Origin: Erysipelotrichaceae bacterium NK3D112
GTDB lineage: Bacteria > Bacillota_I > Bacilli_A > Erysipelotrichales > Erysipelotrichaceae
Assembly (NCBI GenBank): GCA_000701725.1
Contig: JNJQ01000006.1
Location: forward strand, 1-64,000
Length of the DNA stretch: 64,000 nucleotides
Direction of reading: 5' to 3'
Both the position numbers and the translations under genes were made by a program. Below the pieces are notes generated by a model that had not been told where the DNA came from, did no database searches, and worked only from the letters and a program-made list of their open reading frames with translations. Below, in pieces: positions 53,692 to 62,115 of this stretch (positions are counted from its first letter, which is position 1; each line of letters begins with the position of its first letter).

Positions 53692-56580
53692 ATGGAACTG
53701 AATACAGGCACAGTATTGCACGGCTTCAGAGTTGAACGGATCAGAGAGATTGACGACTGCAGCGGTGTTTTATATGAAATGACGCATCTGAAAACAGGTG
53801 CACAGCTTTGCTGGATGAAACGCGACGATGAAAACAAGACCTTTGTCATCGCCTTCAAGACAATCCCGGAAAACGATACCGGTGTTTTCCACATTCTTGA
53901 GCACAGCGTGCTCAACGGTTCGAAGAAATATCCGGTCAGAGAGCCGTTTGTCGAACTGCTTAAATCAAGCATGCAGACATTTCTGAATGCTTTCACCTAT
54001 CCGGACAAGACCATGTATCCGGTGTCTTCACGCAATCCGCGCGATTTCATGAACCTGATGTCGGTTTATCTGGATGCCGTTTTCAATCCGGCGATCTATG
54101 AAAACCCCAATATCTTCTATCAGGAGGGATGGCATTACGAAATCCGTGATGAAAAGGATGAGCCTGTTTACAAAGGGGTTGTCCTGAATGAGATGAAAGG
54201 ATCCTTCTCATCCGTGGATGAAACCCTTGTCGATACCATGAACCGCAAACTGTTCCCGGACAACTGCTACAGATTTGTCTCCGGCGGCGATCCGGAATAT
54301 ATCACGGATCTGAGCTATGAGCAGTTCATTGAAACACATAAGCGCTTCTATCATCCTTCCAACGCCAGGGTTTTCCTGGACGGAAATCTCAACATCGATG
54401 AAACACTTGCGTATATCGATGATGAGTATTTCTCAAAGTATGAAAAAGAGGACTTTGATTTCGACATTCCGATGCAGAAGGTTACCAATGCATCCGTAAG
54501 CCGTTATGAATATGAGATCACCGAAGATGAGGATCCCAAAGACCGCACCCAGATCGCTCTTGCCAAAGTTGTTTCCAGCTTTGAGTGTCTTGAGAAAAAC
54601 ATTGCATGGGCGGCATTGATTTCCGTGCTTGTCGGAAACAATGAGTCAAAGCTGAAAAAGGCGATCATTGACAGCGGCCTGGGACAGGATGTTGAACTGG
54701 ATCTGTTCGACGGGATTCAGCAGCCCTGGGCGGTGCTCACCATCCGCAACACCAACGAGGAAAACTATGATGAAATCCGTAAGGTGCTGCGTGAAACCGC
54801 GGAACAGCTGATCCGTGAGGGAATCAGCCGTGAACAGCTGACCGCATCATTGAACATGATGGAATTCCGCTATCGCGAAAAACGTGAACCGGCCGGACTT
54901 TCCTATGCGCAAAGAGCGATGGAGACCTGGCTTTACGGGGGCGATCCGGCGATGAATCTCAGCGCGTCCGGTCTGTTTGAAAAACTCAGACAGAAGGCAT
55001 CTGAAGGCTATTATGAGGAACTGCTGAAAGAATTCCTTCTGGATGATGAACATATCAGCGCGGTGATCGCGGTTCCTTCGACGACCCTTCTGGAAGAAAA
55101 GTCAAAAAGAGAAAAAGAGAAACTCCATGCCGCCAAGGAATCATGGCAGGAAAAGATCTCCGATTACATTGAGCTCAACCGGAAACTGGATGTCTGGCAG
55201 CAGACACCCGACAGTGAGGAAGCCATTGCGACTTTGCCAAGGCTTTTCCTCAGCGATGTTTCCCCGCTGCCTTATCAGGGACCGAAGCACCGTGAGACAG
55301 CGATCCGCGGTGTGCCTGCATTGATTTATGATGAACAGCCCAACGGCATCGTTTACCTCAATCTTTACTTCAATCTCGGCGGTATCACCAAGCAGTCGCT
55401 TCCGGCACTTGGTTTCTACAGCGCTCTGCTGGGATCCCTGCCGACAAAAAATAAATCCCTGGAAGATCTGCAGGAAGCAGTCAGGCGCGATCTAGGCGCT
55501 CTGAGTTTCTTCCTGGATGCCTACACACCGGAAAAAACAAGAGAAGCATGCATTCCGGTGCTGTGCGTGGCAACTTCCGCTTTGAAACAGAATATCCACA
55601 AGGCTGTGGATCTGATTCTGGAAATCATCCATGATACGGTTTTCGATCAGGAAAAGATTCTCAACCTTCTGAAGCAGGAGAATGAGAGCTGCCGTCAGTC
55701 ACTGATCATGAACGGACACGGAGTTGCAATGCGCAGAGTCAGCGCAAGATGTTCGGCCGAAGGCGTGTTCCGTGAATATGTCGGCGGCTATGAATCCGCT
55801 CTGTTTGAAAAAGAGCTGGAGAATGATTATGAAAACAGAATCGGCGCATTCATCAATGACTGCGAACTGTTCTCGGAAATCATCTTCTCGCCGGCAAGAC
55901 TGACCATGAGCATGACCGGTGAACATAAGGAACTGGCTGAAACCCTGATTGACGGATTGAACAATATCGATGCGCAGCGTGCGAAAGTTCATTATCCGCT
56001 GGAAAAACCGGGCAAAGAGGCGATTGTGATTCCGGCGGCTGTCTCATACAGCGCAGCCGGCATCAACCTGGCTGATATCAACGGAAAGTATGATCCGCGT
56101 ATGCTGGTGCTTTCCCACATGATGTCCTTTGATTATCTCTGGAACACCGTAAGAGTGCAGGGCGGCGCCTATGGAACCGGCTTCAGCGTCAATGTCAACG
56201 GCTCTATGGCGGCTTACTCCTACCGTGATCCCAATCCGCTCAATGCACTCAGCGCTTACCGCGGGGCGGCGCAATATCTGCGTGAGGAAACCGGCGATGA
56301 CATTGAACAGCTGATCATCGGCGCGCTTGCCTCAACCGAGCCGCTGCTTTCCCCGGCATCCGCCATCCGTGTGGAAGATACCAGATATTTCCGCGGCACC
56401 ACCTATGAAGCCCGCTGTGAAGGCAGAAAGAAAGTTCTGTCCATGAATGCGGATGATCTGCGCGCCTTTGCGGATCAGATGGAAACCGCCATGAACGAGG
56501 CTTCCGTCTGCATCGTCGGCAGCCGCGAAACAATCAATGCGTGCGCGGAAGAAAATCTGACTGAACTGAAACCGTTATGA
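53692..56580 (+). CDS. M16C family zinc metalloprotease (presequence-protease/falcilysin type)
   Basis: A large cytoplasmic peptidase of the pitrilysin clan that degrades short unstructured peptides inside a closed chamber. The inverted zinc motif HILEH is at residues 67-71, with the downstream glutamate in VLNEMKGSFSS near 167. The chain of 962 residues has the four-domain layout of single-chain M16C enzymes. The start at ATG 53692 follows GGAGG; the longer frame upstream crosses a terminator. A TATAAT box lies at 53662-53667. It overlaps the downstream hydrolase by ATGA. Confidence 0.9.
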   Translation: MELNTGTVLHGFRVERIREIDDCSGVLYEMTHLKTGAQLCWMKRDDENKTFVIAFKTIPENDTGVFHILEHSVLNGSKKYPVREPFVELLKSSMQTFLNAFTYPDKTMYPVSSRNPRDFMNLMSVYLDAVFNPAIYENPNIFYQEGWHYEIRDEKDEPVYKGVVLNEMKGSFSSVDETLVDTMNRKLFPDNCYRFVSGGDPEYITDLSYEQFIETHKRFYHPSNARVFLDGNLNIDETLAYIDDEYFSKYEKEDFDFDIPMQKVTNASVSRYEYEITEDEDPKDRTQIALAKVVSSFECLEKNIAWAALISVLVGNNESKLKKAIIDSGLGQDVELDLFDGIQQPWAVLTIRNTNEENYDEIRKVLRETAEQLIREGISREQLTASLNMMEFRYREKREPAGLSYAQRAMETWLYGGDPAMNLSASGLFEKLRQKASEGYYEELLKEFLLDDEHISAVIAVPSTTLLEEKSKREKEKLHAAKESWQEKISDYIELNRKLDVWQQTPDSEEAIATLPRLFLSDVSPLPYQGPKHRETAIRGVPALIYDEQPNGIVYLNLYFNLGGITKQSLPALGFYSALLGSLPTKNKSLEDLQEAVRRDLGALSFFLDAYTPEKTREACIPVLCVATSALKQNIHKAVDLILEIIHDTVFDQEKILNLLKQENESCRQSLIMNGHGVAMRRVSARCSAEGVFREYVGGYESALFEKELENDYENRIGAFINDCELFSEIIFSPARLTMSMTGEHKELAETLIDGLNNIDAQRAKVHYPLEKPGKEAIVIPAAVSYSAAGINLADINGKYDPRMLVLSHMMSFDYLWNTVRVQGGAYGTGFSVNVNGSMAAYSYRDPNPLNALSAYRGAAQYLREETGDDIEQLIIGALASTEPLLSPASAIRVEDTRYFRGTTYEARCEGRKKVLSMNADDLRAFADQMETAMNEASVCIVGSRETINACAEENLTELKPL

Positions 56581-57176
56581 TCACAACCAGACTGATCAAA
56601 GGAAACGACACGCTCATTGTCATGTTCGAGGATGAGTCATTCACTTTTGAGGAAGGCTTTGAGCCTTCAATCCTGCTGGTGAAAGACATCGACTGGAACA
56701 GAGACCTTTCCCCATGGCCTGCCGAAAGAGTCTTTAAAAAAGGCGAAGATTTCGCGGGATGCGCGGATCAGACGCTGGCTGTGATTCTTGAGGCAATGAA
56801 TTCCGTCAGTTACCGGAAAGCAATCATCGCCGGCTATTCACTGGCAGGGCTGTTCGCCCTGTACGCGTGCACGGTAAGCAGCCGCTTTGACGCCTGTGTT
56901 TCCGCTTCCGGCTCGCTCTGGTATGAGGGTTTTGACACCTGGCTCAAAGAACATCCCGTGCAGTGTGATTATGTCTTCCTTTCACTTGGCGACAACGAAA
57001 AGAACACCCGCAATCCGCGGATGGCGAAAGTGGAGGAGAAAACAAGAGAGGCATATGAGCTGATTTCGGGATATACCGCATGTGAACTGCAGATGAATCC
57101 GGGCGGACATTTCAATGATCCCGAAGGCCGTCTCAGAAGAGCGATCGGGCAGACATTGAATAAGACCAACAAGTGA
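56577..57176 (+). CDS. small alpha/beta hydrolase (esterase-like)
   Basis: A 199-residue hydrolase with the nucleophile elbow GYSLAGL (near residue 84-90), an Asp in SLGDNE (near 138) and a histidine in NPGGHFND (near 181), arranged like the enterochelin/putative-esterase family but without the usual N-terminal strands, so it is short. It is coupled to the M16 protease by ATGA. Substrate is unknown; cleavage of an ester or thioester in peptides would fit the neighbour but is speculation. Confidence 0.72.
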   Translation: MITTRLIKGNDTLIVMFEDESFTFEEGFEPSILLVKDIDWNRDLSPWPAERVFKKGEDFAGCADQTLAVILEAMNSVSYRKAIIAGYSLAGLFALYACTVSSRFDACVSASGSLWYEGFDTWLKEHPVQCDYVFLSLGDNEKNTRNPRMAKVEEKTREAYELISGYTACELQMNPGGHFNDPEGRLRRAIGQTLNKTNK

Positions 57177-57203
57177 AAACCGTGTCTTCAGAACACGGTT
57201 TTT
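57176..57203 (+). terminator. terminator after the M16-hydrolase operon
   Basis: AACCGTGT (57178-57185) pairs with ACACGGTT (57193-57200), followed by Ts to 57203. Confidence 0.85.
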
Positions 57204-57205
57204 GC

Positions 57206-57411
57206 ATGCATGAACAATCTTTTGGTATGCACGAATAACTATGCATTCGCATGCGTACACAGAAAGTGGATGATATCCAAAAAAAGCCTTTAAACCGCGA
57301 GTTTTTGCACTATTTATGCATGATTTTATCGATTATTCATGCAATACAAAATTGACATTTTAGGAAATGATGCATGTAATGCATTTTGTTGGATTTTTAA
57401 GTGATCATGCT
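57206..57411 (+). repeat. cluster of ATGCAT-type motifs in promoter region
   Basis: This AT-rich intergenic stretch holds five exact ATGCAT sites (57206, 57241, 57316, 57370, 57379) plus near-copies (ATGCACGAAT at about 57227, GCATGCG at about 57249, CATGCAAT at about 57337, CATGC at about 57406). ATGCAT is self-complementary. The sites overlap and flank two tandem promoters, so they are candidate binding sites for a regulator of the unknown gene at 57466. Confidence 0.5.
57352..57380 (+). promoter_or_regulatory. upstream promoter of the 57466 gene
   Basis: TTGACA and TGTAAT are 17 bases apart, with ATGCAT sites overlapping the -10. Confidence 0.6.
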
Positions 57412-57417
57412 TATAAT
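57389..57417 (+). promoter_or_regulatory. downstream promoter of the 57466 gene
   Basis: TTGGAT and a consensus TATAAT are 17 bases apart, about 48 bases before the start codon. Confidence 0.65.
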
Positions 57418-57465
57418 GGAATAGTCTATTTTATTGAATCACACTGATTCACCGGAGGATATCCC

Positions 57466-58338
57466 ATGGCAATCACAGCAATTCTCAGTTCCAAACTTGA
57501 CAACCGCAGCAACGGAGATGACTGCACATTCAACGGCTATCTTGAAGACTATCTTAATATGGAGGATACTGATCTGGATCCTGTTCTCAGAGAGGCATTT
57601 GCAGGAATACAGGCAAACGCAGTTGACACCAGGATTTGCGTCGGTCTTAGAAGTGAGATCAACAACGATGCCATCAGCAATCAGATTATCCGTTACAAGG
57701 ATGTATTCAAACTGAACGGCAAACCGCTCATCTATCCGTACATTCTCTATGTTCAGAAGGATGAGGAGGAAAGAGCCCTTCTGGTTGTTCCATATACAAA
57801 ATACGGCTTCATCAAGGCAAAGGGTCTGTATTACTGCATGACCGAACCGGGAAGCGAATTTATCGACTGCAAGAACGAGATCGTCGCCATCTGCTCTGAC
57901 AAGGCAGACGAAATCGTCAAGGCCTTCAGCAATCTCTTCAGCCAGCGCGCAGGCGCTCTGCAGAGAGGCATCGACGGACACTTCTTCCGCAATTACGAAG
58001 ACCTCAGAACAGCTGCCATCGCGGCTTCCGAGGAAATCAAGAAGGAAGCACCGGCTGTCCTGGCTGCGCTCGAAGACAGAACCGAGCAGATCTATGAGTA
58101 TGTGGTCAACTGGTTCCTGCTCAAGAAGGTTCTCTATGTTCAGTACATGGTCAACAAGAACATTCTCAACACTGTCCATGAGGGCAATGTCAAGAAACAG
58201 AGAAACCAGGCCAAGCTGAATGCGGATGAAATCACATTCATGAGCTATTCCGAAATGTGGAGAACAACCGGCGTCACAGAAGAGGAACCGGCAGAAGAAA
58301 CCGCTGAGGAAGCGGCTGAAGAAACAGCAGCTGAATAA
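57466..58338 (+). CDS. conserved hypothetical protein with acidic tail
   Basis: A 290-residue soluble protein that I do not recognise. It lacks a signal peptide and membrane helices. The middle is a mixed alpha/beta domain, residues 150-230 are helical, and the last 25 residues are an Glu/Ala-rich acidic tail. It starts behind CCGGAGGA and is controlled by two tandem promoters surrounded by ATGCAT motifs. Codon use looks like strongly expressed neighbours. It precedes an XpaC-like and an AAA ATPase gene but is separated from them by a terminator and a promoter, so functional linkage is only a guess. Confidence 0.7.
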   Translation: MAITAILSSKLDNRSNGDDCTFNGYLEDYLNMEDTDLDPVLREAFAGIQANAVDTRICVGLRSEINNDAISNQIIRYKDVFKLNGKPLIYPYILYVQKDEEERALLVVPYTKYGFIKAKGLYYCMTEPGSEFIDCKNEIVAICSDKADEIVKAFSNLFSQRAGALQRGIDGHFFRNYEDLRTAAIAASEEIKKEAPAVLAALEDRTEQIYEYVVNWFLLKKVLYVQYMVNKNILNTVHEGNVKKQRNQAKLNADEITFMSYSEMWRTTGVTEEEPAEETAEEAAEETAAE

Positions 58339-58347
58339 GCAGAAAAC

Positions 58348-58374
58348 AAAAAAGGTCAGAGATGACCTTTTTTT
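58348..58374 (+). terminator. terminator after the 57466 gene
   Basis: AAAAGGTCA (58350-58358) pairs with TGACCTTTT (58363-58371) around GAGA, followed by more Ts. Confidence 0.85.
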
Positions 58375-58388
58375 AATATCCGGACTGA

Positions 58389-58416
58389 TTCGAAGCGATC
58401 ATGATTATGGTATAAT
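58389..58416 (+). promoter_or_regulatory. promoter of the xpaC-AAA operon
   Basis: TTCGAA and TATAAT are 16 bases apart, with a TGG extended -10 element. Confidence 0.6.
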
Positions 58417-58444
58417 TTAGGATGACTATATGTGAGGAAACGCA

Positions 58445-59428
58445 ATGAGAAATCGAGGAAATAACAACTTTTTCTGGTTTATCTTTTTGATTATATTGTT
58501 CTCCGGCGGACTGGGAACGATTTTTCCGCTGATCATGATCATTGGCGTGGTCATGGCAATCACGATGGGAGCCGTGCATACGTCCAACCGTCAGGAAAGC
58601 ATCCGGAATGAATCATACAGAAGAGCTGACAATTATTACCGCGCCGGCAGCGCCAAAAAATACTCCGCAGCCCAGATGGCAAAAATCAATGTTTATCTGC
58701 GCAGCTGGTTCCGCACAAGAAGATCCCTTCCGATCGGTTCGAACATCGATCTGAGAATCCATGGCGAACGTTATGCCAGCCTGGCAAGCCTTGATGTTTA
58801 CCGCAACAACACATTCATCTGCTCACTGAGCGATTTCGGCAGAAGATATCCGGATTCCTACAATGAGATTCTCAAGGAACTGGCAACATTGTCTGAACAG
58901 GGACACGCACCGGAGGCGGAAGTGATTGATGTCACCGCGGCTGAACCGGTCAGACCGAAGCAGGAACAGACTAAGGAAGAGAAGAAACCGGAAGAAAAGA
59001 AGATCCCGGCTTCGCAGGATTTCATCAATGAGATCAATCAGCTCAACGATGATATTCCGGATGAGAACATCTCCAACGGCTTATATGAAACCTGCGCGTT
59101 GCTTAAGCAGATCCAGACACTTGAAGAGCGTTTCCCGGCTTCCAAGGATAAACTGAAGAAACTGTATGAATACTATCTGCCGATTCTGGTCAGAATTCTC
59201 AAGCAGTATGACAATCTTCAGGCGGCCCAGACCGATCCTTCCTATGAGACCACCAAGGAAAAACTCACCAGAACGATTTCACTCATCAACGACGCGATGA
59301 AGACGATTATTTCCAGTCTGACTGATCAGGACTTCATCAATCTTTCCGCTGACATCTCCACCCTTGAGGCGGTATTGCAGAAAGACGGCCTGACCAGCGA
59401 CGGACAGCTTCCGAAACGGGGGTATTGA
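58445..59428 (+). CDS. XpaC-like membrane protein (5-bromo-4-chloroindolyl phosphate hydrolysis family)
   Basis: A 327-residue protein with two N-terminal membrane helices (about 8-40), a linker, a conserved domain (65-150), a charged low-complexity stretch (about 165-190) and a helical C-terminus of XpaC type, with LYEYYLPILVRILKQYDNL (near residue 238) and LTDQDFINLSADISTLEAVLQKDGL near the end. XpaC proteins usually pair with TelA-like proteins in stress and tellurite-resistance loci; their biochemical role is unproven. Here it is joined, 3 bp apart, to a double-AAA ATPase gene instead. Confidence 0.75.
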   Translation: MRNRGNNNFFWFIFLIILFSGGLGTIFPLIMIIGVVMAITMGAVHTSNRQESIRNESYRRADNYYRAGSAKKYSAAQMAKINVYLRSWFRTRRSLPIGSNIDLRIHGERYASLASLDVYRNNTFICSLSDFGRRYPDSYNEILKELATLSEQGHAPEAEVIDVTAAEPVRPKQEQTKEEKKPEEKKIPASQDFINEINQLNDDIPDENISNGLYETCALLKQIQTLEERFPASKDKLKKLYEYYLPILVRILKQYDNLQAAQTDPSYETTKEKLTRTISLINDAMKTIISSLTDQDFINLSADISTLEAVLQKDGLTSDGQLPKRGY

Positions 59429-59431
59429 TCA

Positions 59432-61606
59432 ATGGCAGACAGAGACCGCAGAAGAGATGAAAAAGAGCGCCTTTGGAATGAGGTGCTCGGCAAAAAGCGT
59501 GCATATGAAAATGAAAACGGCGGCGAGGATATCGTGCTCACCGTTGAAGAGCATGCGAAACATTCCAACGAGACAATCAAGAGCGCAAAAAGCGCTATGG
59601 AAGAACTGAACAAAATCCTGAAGAAACAGCAGAAGGATCTGGAAAATCTCACCATTGAGATGAACCAGGCAAAGGAAAACCGGATTGATCCGACTTTGAT
59701 GGATATGGATCAGCTGGAAAAAGATCTGCAGATGGATTTCGGCATGAAACAGGAAAAGCAGGAAAAACCCGCCGCTCCTGTGAGCGCTGCTCAGACACAG
59801 CCCAAAAGTGCTGATCCGGCTGACTTTGATTATGCAATTCTGCAGGTCAATCAGGCTGTGCCCGGCCAGTATGACGCCATCCGCCAGCTGGTGACCGCAT
59901 TCAGACGTCCTTATGTCATGGGCGTCAGCGAAGGAAAGCCGAAAAACGTGATGATTGTCAACGGACCTTCGGGCTCCGGCAAACATGAAGCCATTGCCAA
60001 AACGGCAAGAGCGCTCTATGAAAAGCAGGTAGTTTATTCCGATCAGGTCTATACGATCGATATGAGCCGTTATACCAGCGGCAGCCAGGAACAGATCTTC
60101 CTCCAGGACCTCTATGAGGCGATTTCCGGTGCGGGCAGCGTGATCTGCTTTGAACATTTCGAGTCAGGTTTCCCGGCATTTCTGAGAATGGTCAACTCTC
60201 TGGCCGTTGACGGCAAAGTCATTCTCAACAAGCGCTATGTGCTTTCCAAAGGCGTGCTGGTTGAGAATCAGACAGGTCTTGTCAAGGACAGTGTTGACTC
60301 ATTGAGCGCGGAAGGAAAGTATCTTGTCTTTGTGACAACCGAAAAGACATCCAAGGTACAGGATGCCTTCGGTGCCAGCTTCATGTATCATGTGCTGGAT
60401 ACCGTCACATTCCAGAAACTCGATGATGAGAGTGTCAGACAGATTATTGAGAAGGAATGCGCCGATCTGAAAAAGAAGGCGGCGGACAATCTCAAGGCTG
60501 AGATCACGATCAGTGACGAGATCAAAACATGGGTCGCAGCTCATTATGACAAAACCCAGGGTTCTTATGCCATTCATCAGCTTTTCTATGATTTCTATGT
60601 TTCCCTGAGCGAAATGGCTCTCAAGGAAAAGGATTTCAAGGATGATCCGATCACCCTTTCCGTCAAGGATGATGTCCCTTATGGCGCATGCGCACATATG
60701 GAAGTCCGTCTTTCCCGCTCGAAGAACAGCGAGGAGGAAATCGCGGCGGTCAATGCCGAACTCGATCAGATCGTCGGTCTGGATATGGTCAAGAGCTATA
60801 TCCGCTCCCTGCAGTCCCATATCGCTGTTCAGCAGAAGAGACGCGAACAGGGTATGAAGACAGCCGAAGTCTCCAAGCATATGATCTTCACCGGAAATCC
60901 CGGCACCGGCAAAACAACCATCGCCCGTCTGATTTTCAGATATATGAAGGCAATCGGCGCCCTTTCCCAGGGCCAGCTGGTTGAAGTCACCAGAGCGGAT
61001 CTGGTCGCCCAGTATGTCGGCCAGACAGCACCGCTGACCATGTCGGTCATCAAGTCAGCGATCGGCGGCGTGCTCTTCATTGACGAAGCCTATTCCCTTT
61101 ACAGAGGAAAGGATGACTCCTTCGGACTGGAAGCGATTGATACACTGGTCAAGGCAATGGAAGACAACCGCGAGGACCTGATTGTCATTCTTGCCGGATA
61201 CAAGAAGGAAATGGCAGGCTTCCTGGAAGCCAACTCCGGTCTGAAATCCAGATTCCCGAATCTGATCAACTTCGACGATTACACCGGGCTTGAACTGCGC
61301 AAGATCGCCGAAATCCAGGCGAAGTCCAAGGGTTATGTTATTGACGAAGCTGCTCTGGAACCGCTGGAAAAATACTTCGACGAAGTGCAGTCAATCAATT
61401 CCGCCGAAGCCGGCAACGGCCGTCTGGCAAGAAATGTTGTCGAGGATGCGATTCTTCGTCAGTCCGAACGTCTGATCAAGGACCCGAATGCGGATATGAC
61501 CATTCTGTTCAAAGAGGATTTCGATTTCACCGTCAAGATCAAAGCACCCGAGAAGAAGGATTCCCCTTCGCTTGAGGACATGCTGAAGAGCCTTCAGAAC
61601 AACTGA
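59432..61606 (+). CDS. double-AAA ATPase with CbxX/CfxQ (SpoVK-like) C-terminal module
   Basis: A 724-residue cytoplasmic protein. A coiled coil (about 1-105) and proline-rich linker lead to AAA module 1 (about 130-420), whose Walker A is GPSGSGKHE (178-186, His in place of Thr/Ser) and whose Walker B position reads ICFEHFE, so it is probably a weak or dead ATPase. Module 2 (about 440-690) is a complete CbxX/CfxQ unit: GNPGTGKTT near 487, VGQTA pore-loop region, FIDEAYSL near 549 and a conserved LKSRFPN arginine. Such proteins remodel partners, for example Rubisco activase CbbX. It lies 3 bp after the XpaC-like gene, so both likely work in one complex at the membrane. Confidence 0.82.
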   Translation: MADRDRRRDEKERLWNEVLGKKRAYENENGGEDIVLTVEEHAKHSNETIKSAKSAMEELNKILKKQQKDLENLTIEMNQAKENRIDPTLMDMDQLEKDLQMDFGMKQEKQEKPAAPVSAAQTQPKSADPADFDYAILQVNQAVPGQYDAIRQLVTAFRRPYVMGVSEGKPKNVMIVNGPSGSGKHEAIAKTARALYEKQVVYSDQVYTIDMSRYTSGSQEQIFLQDLYEAISGAGSVICFEHFESGFPAFLRMVNSLAVDGKVILNKRYVLSKGVLVENQTGLVKDSVDSLSAEGKYLVFVTTEKTSKVQDAFGASFMYHVLDTVTFQKLDDESVRQIIEKECADLKKKAADNLKAEITISDEIKTWVAAHYDKTQGSYAIHQLFYDFYVSLSEMALKEKDFKDDPITLSVKDDVPYGACAHMEVRLSRSKNSEEEIAAVNAELDQIVGLDMVKSYIRSLQSHIAVQQKRREQGMKTAEVSKHMIFTGNPGTGKTTIARLIFRYMKAIGALSQGQLVEVTRADLVAQYVGQTAPLTMSVIKSAIGGVLFIDEAYSLYRGKDDSFGLEAIDTLVKAMEDNREDLIVILAGYKKEMAGFLEANSGLKSRFPNLINFDDYTGLELRKIAEIQAKSKGYVIDEAALEPLEKYFDEVQSINSAEAGNGRLARNVVEDAILRQSERLIKDPNADMTILFKEDFDFTVKIKAPEKKDSPSLEDMLKSLQNN

Positions 61607-61615
61607 ACATGAATC

Positions 61616-61643
61616 AGGAGAGTCAGAAATGATTCTCCTTTTC
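61616..61643 (+). terminator. terminator after the AAA ATPase gene
   Basis: AGGAGA (61616-61621) pairs with TCTCCT (61634-61639), extended by weaker pairs, followed by TTTTC. Confidence 0.6.
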
Positions 61644-61653
61644 ATTATGAAAA

Positions 61654-61680
61654 ACGGTGCTCATTCGGGCACCGTCTTTA
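61654..61680. terminator. bidirectional terminator
   Basis: ACGGTGC (61654-61660) pairs with GCACCGT (61669-61675). On the minus strand it is followed by TTTTTC and lies just after the stop of the small membrane-protein gene; on the plus strand it backs up the preceding terminator. Confidence 0.75.
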
Positions 61681-61687
61681 ATCATGG

Positions 61688-61963
61688 TTATTCTTCTTTT
61701 GAAATGAAATATGACGTAATGCCTGAAACAGCCAGAATCACAGCAGGCATCAGGATTGTATACGCAGGCATCAGCTGCGGCTGCGGCAGATCCTTGATGA
61801 TGTCCTTCATCTGAATGGCAGCGGCGTACGCGCTGATCAGAATGGCCGGAAACAAAGTGATCAGGATGCCGGCAAGCAGCGGAACGATCAGGTATTTGGA
61901 TGAGCTGTTCCTGAACATTGCAAACGGAACGCACAGGGCGGGAATAATGCATGTGCATAACAT
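61688..61963 (-). CDS. small membrane protein of unknown function
   Basis: A 91-residue hydrophobic protein with two or three membrane helices (about 1-20, 23-47 and 65-86) separated by a short charged loop (QMKDIIKDLPQPQ). No family is recognised. Support for a real gene is the protein-like composition and the terminator placed 8 bp beyond its stop. The start is uncertain: the ATG at 61963 has AGGG directly against it rather than spaced, and the ATG at 61918 is an alternative. An overlapping 111-residue frame is not protein-like. Confidence 0.45.
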   Translation of the reverse strand: MLCTCIIPALCVPFAMFRNSSSKYLIVPLLAGILITLFPAILISAYAAAIQMKDIIKDLPQPQLMPAYTILMPAVILAVSGITSYFISKEE

Positions 61964-61969
61964 CCCTAT

Positions 61970-62010
61970 GGTTTACCGTATATACACAATGTATACAGTA
62001 TATATGGGTG
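61970..62010. promoter_or_regulatory. GTATA/TATAC repeat cluster between divergent genes
   Basis: The divergent gap holds GTATATAC, TGTATAC and GTATATATG within 40 bases; the first two are arranged as an inverted repeat (GTATA-9 bases-TATAC). This looks like an operator for a regulator of the small membrane protein or the nucleotidase-like gene, but no protein can be named. Confidence 0.35.
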
Positions 62011-62089
62011 TGTCAGGGAAGCACGGTATTTTAATATTCTGTTAAACTGAGATCGTGTTCAGAATGCAAGGTCAAAGTGAGTGATACTT

Positions 62090-62098
62090 TGATATAAT
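62090..62098 (+). promoter_or_regulatory. extended -10 promoter
   Basis: TGATATAAT is a consensus extended -10 element 17 bases before the start of the nucleotidase-like gene; a -35 is not evident. Confidence 0.55.
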
Positions 62099-62115
62099 CA
62101 TCTGGAGGTGTGCAC

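Noticed and set aside
61623..61958. 111-residue minus-strand frame overlapping the small membrane protein
   Set aside because: Composition is rich in His, Arg and Cys with no hydrophobic core, and it runs through the terminator hairpin.
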